From contig JBAVEN010000003.1 in assembly GCA_049587755.1 (NCBI GenBank), forward strand, positions 62,001 through 126,000: 64,000 nucleotides of DNA, written 5' to 3'. This DNA comes from Bog-375 sp049587755. Lineage in GTDB: Bacteria > Acidobacteriota > Terriglobia > Bryobacterales > Bryobacteraceae. The notes beneath the pieces were generated by a model that was not told the DNA's origin, searched no databases, and saw only the letters and a list, made by a program, of their open reading frames with translations. Shown here in pieces: positions 58,871-64,000 of this stretch (positions are counted from its first letter, which is position 1; every line of letters begins with the position of its first letter). Made by a program: the position numbers and the translations under genes.

Positions 58871-59857
58871 TTAGGCCACTTGCCGGTCCGAATGGGTGAG
58901 GGCCTGGGATTCCGTGACCAGGGACCGTTGCAGGCTGACCAGCGACTGCTGCATCGAAGGCAGGCTGCGTTCCGTGCCGCCCAGGTCTCCCAGCTTCGAG
59001 ATCACCTCGTTTTGCAGGCGCGTGAAGAGATGGAAGATGCGCGGATCGCGCCAGCCTCGCGCGGTCTCCATGCGCATAATGTCGATGGCTTCCGCCGGTG
59101 TATACGCGGGCTTGTATGGGCGCGCGGAGGTGAGCGCGTCATAGATATCGGCGATCTGCAAAACGCGCGCCAGCAGCGGAATTTGATTGCCGCGCAGCCC
59201 GTCCGGATACCCCAAGCCATCCCAGCGCTCGTGATGGTGACGAATGATCGGTAACACCGCGCTCAGGGATTTCAGATGGCGGCAGATTTCTTCTCCACGG
59301 ACGGCATGGCTGCGCATGGTCACCCATTCTTCCGCCGTCAGCTTGCCGGGCTTGAAGAGGATTGAATCCGGAATCCCCACTTTGCCCACGTCGTGCAGAT
59401 AGCCGCCGCGATAAAGCGCTAGCAGGCTCACCCGATCGAGCCCCAAGGAAATACCCAGTGCCACGCTGATGAACGCCAGGCGCTCGCAGTGCCCGCCGGT
59501 ATGTGCATCCCGCTGTTCGACCGCCCGCGCCAGGGCGAAAACAATCTCTTCGGTTTCGTCCAGGCCGGCCCGCCCGCGATGCTCGGCGCGCATTTCCTCG
59601 GTGCGTTGCGCGCACGTCTTGAGCAGATCCTTCCAGTCTCCCGCTGCGCTCACGCGCTGATGCGTGACGCTCCACCCGGGTCGCGAGTTCTGCCCGATCT
59701 GTCTGCGTTCCACGGCTACTGGAGTTATCGGCGGTCTTGGTGGAATCCTTAGCCGGTGCTGGCTAAAAAATTCCTGGGGCGTCCCATCCACTCTTGCCGC
59801 GATTGCGGTGATCCTCTTAGGTGGTCTACGAGGAACAATGATTAGGGATACCCTCAA
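58871..59857 (-). CDS. HD-GYP domain phosphodiesterase
   Basis: The last 215 residues are an HD-GYP domain, which usually breaks down cyclic di-GMP. The metal residues are seen in HTGGHCERLA, GYLHDVGKVGIPD and IIRHHHERWDGLGYPDGL, and the tail has ADIYDALTSARPYK. No REC, PAS or GAF domain is attached. The first 68 residues look unlike any known domain, so the true start may be later, for example a GTG at 59653. The level of cyclic di-GMP is the likely target. Confidence 0.85.
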   Translation of the reverse strand: MRVSLIIVPRRPPKRITAIAARVDGTPQEFFSQHRLRIPPRPPITPVAVERRQIGQNSRPGWSVTHQRVSAAGDWKDLLKTCAQRTEEMRAEHRGRAGLDETEEIVFALARAVEQRDAHTGGHCERLAFISVALGISLGLDRVSLLALYRGGYLHDVGKVGIPDSILFKPGKLTAEEWVTMRSHAVRGEEICRHLKSLSAVLPIIRHHHERWDGLGYPDGLRGNQIPLLARVLQIADIYDALTSARPYKPAYTPAEAIDIMRMETARGWRDPRIFHLFTRLQNEVISKLGDLGGTERSLPSMQQSLVSLQRSLVTESQALTHSDRQVA

Positions 59858-60532
59858 CGGGCCGGCGGCCTACCTGTAAGAACGGAAGCGTCCCCGCAGG
59901 CTGCGGCTCTGGCTGGTAGCCGTTTCGTAAAATACGGTCGCGTATTCCGGGCGGCCGAGTGCTTCGTGGAAGGCCGGGCATGCCCAAGCCCGGCCCGTGG
60001 TGACGCAGGCCCAAAACGCTAATGTGCTTCATGAAATGGGCGACAATATCCGCCGGATATGGGCAAAGCGCGTGCCGCTTCAAAGAGAGTGGTTGTTGAC
60101 GATGGATATCAGGGGACTACGCATGGCGGAGGAACCGCTCTTGCCTGCGTGTCGCCTTTTTGTCTGCCGGTGTGTCAAGTTGACTCCGGGTGTGTACTAT
60201 CTGCCAATGTGCGGAGGGGTCTCCATCATGGCGAGGAATAGGCAAATCACCACTAAAACCCCTAGTCCGGCTGCCACCATCATCGTCTCCACCTCGCTCT
60301 ACGTATCGACAGAGCAATTCGATTGCCTTAGATCCGCTGGCGGGTTTCGGGCGTAATTCCGCACCAACTCAGGGGAATCGCCGGCTGGACCTCTATCAGG
60401 ATAGTGCGGGCGCGCGCTTGCTCGTTTCACGCGGCCGGCATTTGCCGCGGCGCTTCCGACATTCACCGGCGGCCGGGGGCCATTCGCCGATTGGCAAGTG
60501 CCTGGCGCAGCGTCGCGCCTTACGCTGGGGTC
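59858..60532. other. Intergenic region with one candidate small membrane ORF
   Basis: About 675 bases lie between two divergent genes. Apart from the small minus-strand frame at 60197-60283, nothing is recognised. A short hairpin (GGCCGGGCATGCCCAAGCCCGGCC, 59972-59995) is visible. Confidence 0.5.
60197..60283 (-). CDS. Candidate 28-residue membrane peptide
   Basis: An ATG at 60283 follows the strong ribosome-site-like AGGTGGAG by three bases and starts a peptide with one membrane helix (AAGLGVLVVICLFLAMM) and a short tail (ETPPHIGR). Its size is like KdpF and other one-helix peptides, but the sequence does not identify it. It could be chance. Confidence 0.35.
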   Translation of the reverse strand: MMVAAGLGVLVVICLFLAMMETPPHIGR

Positions 60533-61288
60533 ATGACACCACAAGATAACCAGCCAAGCCCTCATGAAGGCCTGCCTGCCCAATGGATTCCGGCCCTGAT
60601 CCTGATTGGCGTCGGGGCTATCTTTTTTCTGAATAACCTGGGAATCGTTCCCTTCCACGACATTTTTGTGTACTGGCCGGTGGTGCTGATCGCCTGGGGC
60701 ATTTTCAAGGTGGTCGATGAGCCGGAAGCGAAGTCCAAAGTGCTGGGCGGAATTCTCACCGGTATCGGTGGCATCCTGCTGATGGGTAATCTGGGCATCC
60801 CGCATATGGGGTGGGGCGACCTGTGGCCGCTGATCCTGATCGCAGTGGGCGTGTTGTTGCTGACCGACCGGCTGTTCGGTCCGAGTACGGACTGGGCCGG
60901 CAGGTTGAACCGGCACGGGGAGTGGGCCGATAAGTTCAACATGCGCGTCAACAAGCTCAACGAATCCGCGGTCTTCGGTGGCGGCAAGCGGGTGGTTACG
61001 GACGGTGACTTCCAGGGCGGCAAGGTGGACTGCGTTTTCGGCGGGTTCGACATCGACATGCGCGGCGCGACCATGCAGCGCGATTCCGCGGTGCTGGAAG
61101 TGAACGCGGTGTTCGGCGGCGCGGATATCAAGGTGCCAGCCGCGTGGGAGGTGGTGATGAAAGGCACGGGCGTGTTTGGCGGCTTTACGGACCAGACGCA
61201 GCACCCGGACCGCAGCCTGAATCCGAATCCGAAGCGGCTGATCGTCAAGGGCGCGGGCGTGTTCGGCGGCGTGACCTTTAAGAATTAG
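60533..61288 (+). CDS. LiaF-like membrane protein
   Basis: This 251-residue protein has a four-helix LiaF/DUF5668-type part (ALILIGVGAIFFLNNLGIVP, then VVLIAWGIFKVVD and ILIAVGVLLLTDRLFG) and a soluble beta-helix-like DUF2154 part with repeated VFGG motifs (ESAVFGGGKRV, VDCVFGGFDI, VNAVFGGADI, GTGVFGGFT, GAGVFGGV). In Firmicutes LiaF restrains a cell-envelope stress kinase. It is six bases before the LytS-type kinase. The ATG at 60533 follows GGGG. Confidence 0.87.
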   Translation: MTPQDNQPSPHEGLPAQWIPALILIGVGAIFFLNNLGIVPFHDIFVYWPVVLIAWGIFKVVDEPEAKSKVLGGILTGIGGILLMGNLGIPHMGWGDLWPLILIAVGVLLLTDRLFGPSTDWAGRLNRHGEWADKFNMRVNKLNESAVFGGGKRVVTDGDFQGGKVDCVFGGFDIDMRGATMQRDSAVLEVNAVFGGADIKVPAAWEVVMKGTGVFGGFTDQTQHPDRSLNPNPKRLIVKGAGVFGGVTFKN

Positions 61289-61294
61289 CCGCCC

Positions 61295-62323
61295 ATGCAT
61301 CCCATCCTGGCGGCGCGCCGCCTGCTCGTTTATCTGCTGGCATGGCTTCCGGCAGCCGCGCTGCTCACCTACCTGACCTGGGCGGGAGGCGGATTCCGCC
61401 TGCCGCAGGCCGCGGCCGTGATCGTACCGGCCTGCTTCGTTTATGCTTTCGCCTGCCTCTCGCCCTGGTATTTGTGCCGCAGCCGTCCGTTCAGCCTGGC
61501 GGCTCTGCCCGAGCTGGCGGTAACGTTCAGCGCGGCGGCGGCGGCGGGCGGGCTGCTGCTGGCCGGCATCGCCTGGGCGGTGGCCCAGGGGCTGAAGATC
61601 GATGCCACCGGGCATCTGCCGCTCTGGTTCGGCGTCGGCGTGCTGCTCTATCTGCTCTCCACCGGCCTGCATTACGCGGGGCTGGCAGCCGAGCAATCGC
61701 GCGAGGCCGAAACCCGCGCCGCCGAAGCCCGGACGCTGGCGCGCGAGGCCGAGCTGCAAGCGTTGCGCCTGCAGATCCACCCCCACTTCCTGTTCAACAG
61801 CCTGCATTCGATCGCTGCGCTGGCCTCCCTGGACGCTGCTCGTGCGCGTGAAATGTGTATCCGCCTTTCCGATTTTCTCCGCATCAGCCTGGGGCTTGGC
61901 AGCCGCCCCACGATTCCTCTCGGCGAAGAGCTGGACCTGGCGCGCGATTATCTCGAGCTGGAGCAGGTGCGTTTCAGCGACCGGCTGCGCATCGAAATCG
62001 AGATCGAAGCCGGCTGTGAGAACTGCGCGGTGCCCACCCTGCTCTTGCAGCCGCTGGTGGAGAACGCCGTCAAGCATGGCATCGCCGGCCTCGTGGAGGG
62101 CGGCACGATTCGCCTGGAAGCACGCAGGGACAGTTCCGAAGTCGTCATCACCGTGACCAACCCTTTCGATGCAGAGGCGCCCCCGCCGGAACGATTGGGG
62201 GTGGGACTGGCGCAGGTGCGGCGGCGGCTGGAAGTGCGGTATGGCGGAAGAGCACGGCTGGATGTGGGCACGGCGGAGGCGGCTTACCGCGTGGTGGTGA
62301 GAGCGCCTTGCGAGTCGGAATGA
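61295..62323 (+). CDS. LytS/YpdA-type sensor histidine kinase
   Basis: This 342-residue kinase has four to five membrane helices, a short coiled linker (EQSREAETRAAEARTLAREAE) and the His_kinase domain with the phosphorylated His in LQIHPHFLFNSLHSI, then PLVENAVKHGIAG as N box. The usual LytTR response regulator is not next to it; the following gene is on the other strand. It probably pairs with the LiaF-like protein as sensor and restraint, while the regulator lies elsewhere. Confidence 0.92.
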   Translation: MHPILAARRLLVYLLAWLPAAALLTYLTWAGGGFRLPQAAAVIVPACFVYAFACLSPWYLCRSRPFSLAALPELAVTFSAAAAAGGLLLAGIAWAVAQGLKIDATGHLPLWFGVGVLLYLLSTGLHYAGLAAEQSREAETRAAEARTLAREAELQALRLQIHPHFLFNSLHSIAALASLDAARAREMCIRLSDFLRISLGLGSRPTIPLGEELDLARDYLELEQVRFSDRLRIEIEIEAGCENCAVPTLLLQPLVENAVKHGIAGLVEGGTIRLEARRDSSEVVITVTNPFDAEAPPPERLGVGLAQVRRRLEVRYGGRARLDVGTAEAAYRVVVRAPCESE

Positions 62324-62358
62324 GACGGCCGGGGCAGCTCGGAGTCACCGCCTAGGCA

Positions 62359-63789
62359 TCAGACGTCCAGGCGGCGCGAGTAAACCACCCGGCGGTACCA
62401 TTGCGCGGAGTCTTTGCCGATGCGCTCGACCGGATTCTTGAAGTCGACGTGGGCGAGACCGATGCGGTCCCTGAAGCCGTCCTGCCACTCCCAGTCGTCG
62501 ATCAGACTCCAGACGTGGACGCTCTTGACGTCGGCTCCCTGCAGCATGGCGCGGCGAATGTTGGCAAGGGTGTCGCGCAAATAGCCGATGCGCGCCGGGT
62601 CGTGCACCTTGCGATCGGCGGTCAGCACGCCGGGTTCCTCGAAGCCGGTTTCGGTGATCACCACCGGCCGCTTATAGCGGTTCCACATCCACAGGCAGGC
62701 GCGCTCCATCGCTCCCTGGTACTTGGGGTCGTGACCGTTCTGGCGCGCGTTTAATCCCTTGAGCAACGCCGGCCCGTCACCGGCCGAAACCAGGTAGCGG
62801 CCCCCGTAAAAGTTCATGCCGGAGAAATCAAGAGGCGCGCGCATGCGGTCTTCATCGCCTGCCTTCCATCCCATCGCGTCGTACGGCACACCGTCCACGA
62901 ACGCTTCGGGATACTTGCCGGTGAATGGAGGGTCGAGGAACCAGAGATTGCGGAAGGCGTGGAAGCGCTGGCATGCTTCGCGGTCCGCCGCCGACGAAGT
63001 TGCCGCATCGAACAGCACCATGTCATGGGCCACGCCTGCCTGCGCTCGGGGCCGCTCCGCCTTCAGGGCGCGGAATCCTGCGCCCTGTGCCAGGTTCGAA
63101 GTGTGAGTCGCGCGCAGCGTCAGCTCGCGGTCCTTACGGCCCGGCGCGTGCACTCCCCAGCCGTAGCCGGCCACAGTGAAGGCCTGCATTTCGTTCATCA
63201 GGCACCACCATGTGACGCGGTCGCCGAAACGGCTGCCGAGCACCCGAACATAATCCGCGAAGCGCTCAGCGGTATCGCGATTGGGCCAGCCGCCCTCGTC
63301 CTGGAGCGTTTGCGGCAGGTCCCAATGATAGGCTGTCACCAGCGGTTGAACGCCCATCTTCAGGAGCCGGTCGATCAGCCGGTCGTAGTGGTCCACGCCC
63401 TTCTGGTTCACCTGGCCTTTGCCGTCGGGCTGTATGCGGGGCCAGGCAATCGAGAAGCGGTACGATTGCAGGCCCATCGCCGCCAGCAAGGCGAAGTCCT
63501 GTTCCCAACGGTGATAGGAATCGCAGGCCACGGCGGGAGTAGAGCCGTCTTTAATGGCGCCGGGCTGCGCTGCGAAGCTATCCCAAATCGATTCGCCCTT
63601 GCCATCCTCGCGCGCCGCTCCTTCGATCTGCACGCATGAGGTGGCGGCGCCGAAGAGGAAGTCGCGTGGAAACGGCGGCAATGCCGAGGCCGCGCCGCCG
63701 GCTGCGGCGGCTTCGGCCTGTCCCTGTCCGCGCGCCGCTCCAGCTGCCATAACTGCCGCTCCTGCGCGAAAAAACTCCCTGCGATTCAT
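62359..63789 (-). CDS. Exported GH1 beta-glucosidase-like protein
   Basis: This 476-residue protein has a Tat signal (MNRREFFRAGAAVMAAGAARG) and the GH1 fold (FLFGAATSCVQIEGAAREDG, SIAWPRIQPDG, VTAYHWDLPQTL). The acid/base Glu200 sits in CLMNEMQAF rather than the usual TxNEP, and the nucleophile Glu380 in ITETGFEE rather than ITENG. Both catalytic Glu are kept but their neighbours differ. It probably cleaves a beta-linked oligosaccharide. Confidence 0.92.
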   Translation of the reverse strand: MNRREFFRAGAAVMAAGAARGQGQAEAAAAGGAASALPPFPRDFLFGAATSCVQIEGAAREDGKGESIWDSFAAQPGAIKDGSTPAVACDSYHRWEQDFALLAAMGLQSYRFSIAWPRIQPDGKGQVNQKGVDHYDRLIDRLLKMGVQPLVTAYHWDLPQTLQDEGGWPNRDTAERFADYVRVLGSRFGDRVTWWCLMNEMQAFTVAGYGWGVHAPGRKDRELTLRATHTSNLAQGAGFRALKAERPRAQAGVAHDMVLFDAATSSAADREACQRFHAFRNLWFLDPPFTGKYPEAFVDGVPYDAMGWKAGDEDRMRAPLDFSGMNFYGGRYLVSAGDGPALLKGLNARQNGHDPKYQGAMERACLWMWNRYKRPVVITETGFEEPGVLTADRKVHDPARIGYLRDTLANIRRAMLQGADVKSVHVWSLIDDWEWQDGFRDRIGLAHVDFKNPVERIGKDSAQWYRRVVYSRRLDV

Positions 63790-64000
63790 TCCGGTGTCTC
63801 CCTATCGAGTGTATGCCCTGTCTTCCGAGTTGCCCCATCACGGCGGGACACGGAATGCCTGCTTTGGCTCCCCGGCCACCGCTGAGTGTACCTCCGATCT
63901 CTGGACTTTTCTGTTGTCCAGCCTTTGATGCCGGGCGATTCGGGGACACGCACCGAGGCGCCTAAATGCGATTGCCGGTCCGCCATTCTCCCCTGACCGC
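63790..64000. other. Upstream region of the GH1 gene, nothing recognised
   Basis: No gene, repeat or promoter can be supported in the final 211 bases. Reading frames on the minus strand here look like shadows. Confidence 0.4.

Noticed and set aside
60299..62077. A 592-codon minus-strand frame opposite the LiaF-like and LytS genes
   Set aside because: It is Gln/Arg/His-rich antisense of two genes with clear domains.

Overview
The window is GC-rich, densely coded bacterial chromosome that looks like the phylum Acidobacteriota, most probably a Solibacter/Bryobacter-type member. This is inferred, not measured. The supporting content is an intact ADOP-type ABC permease plus a broken one, paired VWFA-related proteins of the acidobacterial type, several small conserved proteins of a style familiar from Solibacter-like genomes, many Tat-exported sugar enzymes, and intergenic palindromic repeats. 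KDO synthesis genes indicate a Gram-negative envelope. No rRNA, tRNA, CRISPR array, prophage or complete insertion sequence was recognised.

Layout. 1-1.3 kb: two tandem KdpD-type sensor modules, the first cut by the window edge. 1.5-4.5 kb: RNase J and a FAD-linked glycolate/lactate dehydrogenase. 5.1-6.7 kb: RodZ-like protein and PgsA, converging and overlapping. 6.9-9.4 kb: a pair of MacB-like permeases. 9.6-11.4 kb: aroB and a menaquinone/ubiquinone methyltransferase. 11.7-14.1 kb: an ADOP permease broken by one extra base. 14.2-24.4 kb: M50 protease, Maf, PaiB-like protein, amino-acid and MFS transporters, an intact ADOP permease, GNAT, alcohol dehydrogenase and PhzF. 24.5-28.3 kb: XdhC, MocA-like and AsmA-like genes in one overlapping operon. 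28.4-35.2 kb: FmdB-type protein, alkaline-phosphatase-fold enzyme, OmpH/Skp-like chaperone, three small genes and two large membrane proteins. 35.3-41.2 kb: gyrA, larE, a zinc dehydrogenase and thrC. 41.3-44.4 kb: two thioredoxin-like proteins, then two overlapping PTPS-family genes and folE. 44.5-47 kb: a serine-less alpha/beta hydrolase and a tandem rhodanese. 47.2-50.4 kb: kdsB-pyrG-kdsA. 50.5-54.5 kb: two VWA proteins, a small partner, accC and accB. 54.7-63.8 kb: ROK kinase, Tat-exported isomerase-like protein, GH29 fucosidase, HD-GYP protein, LiaF-like protein with a LytS-type kinase, and GH1 glucosidase.

How parts work together. kdsB-pyrG-kdsA joins the two KDO steps to CTP supply. folE sits with two PTPS paralogues whose catalytic residues are complementary. 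XdhC and the MocA-like protein point to molybdenum cofactor maturation. AccB and AccC form half of acetyl-CoA carboxylase. ROK, GH29, GH1 and the exported TIM-barrel protein suggest foraging on plant or microbial glycans.

The most unusual signals are: a duplicated pyrG start around a palindrome, leaving a decoy start and a 25-codon upstream reading frame; the PTPS pair; several families of palindromic repeats, one copy apparently read through inside a coding sequence; and divergent genes sharing a symmetric -10 box so close to both start codons that leaderless transcripts are predicted.
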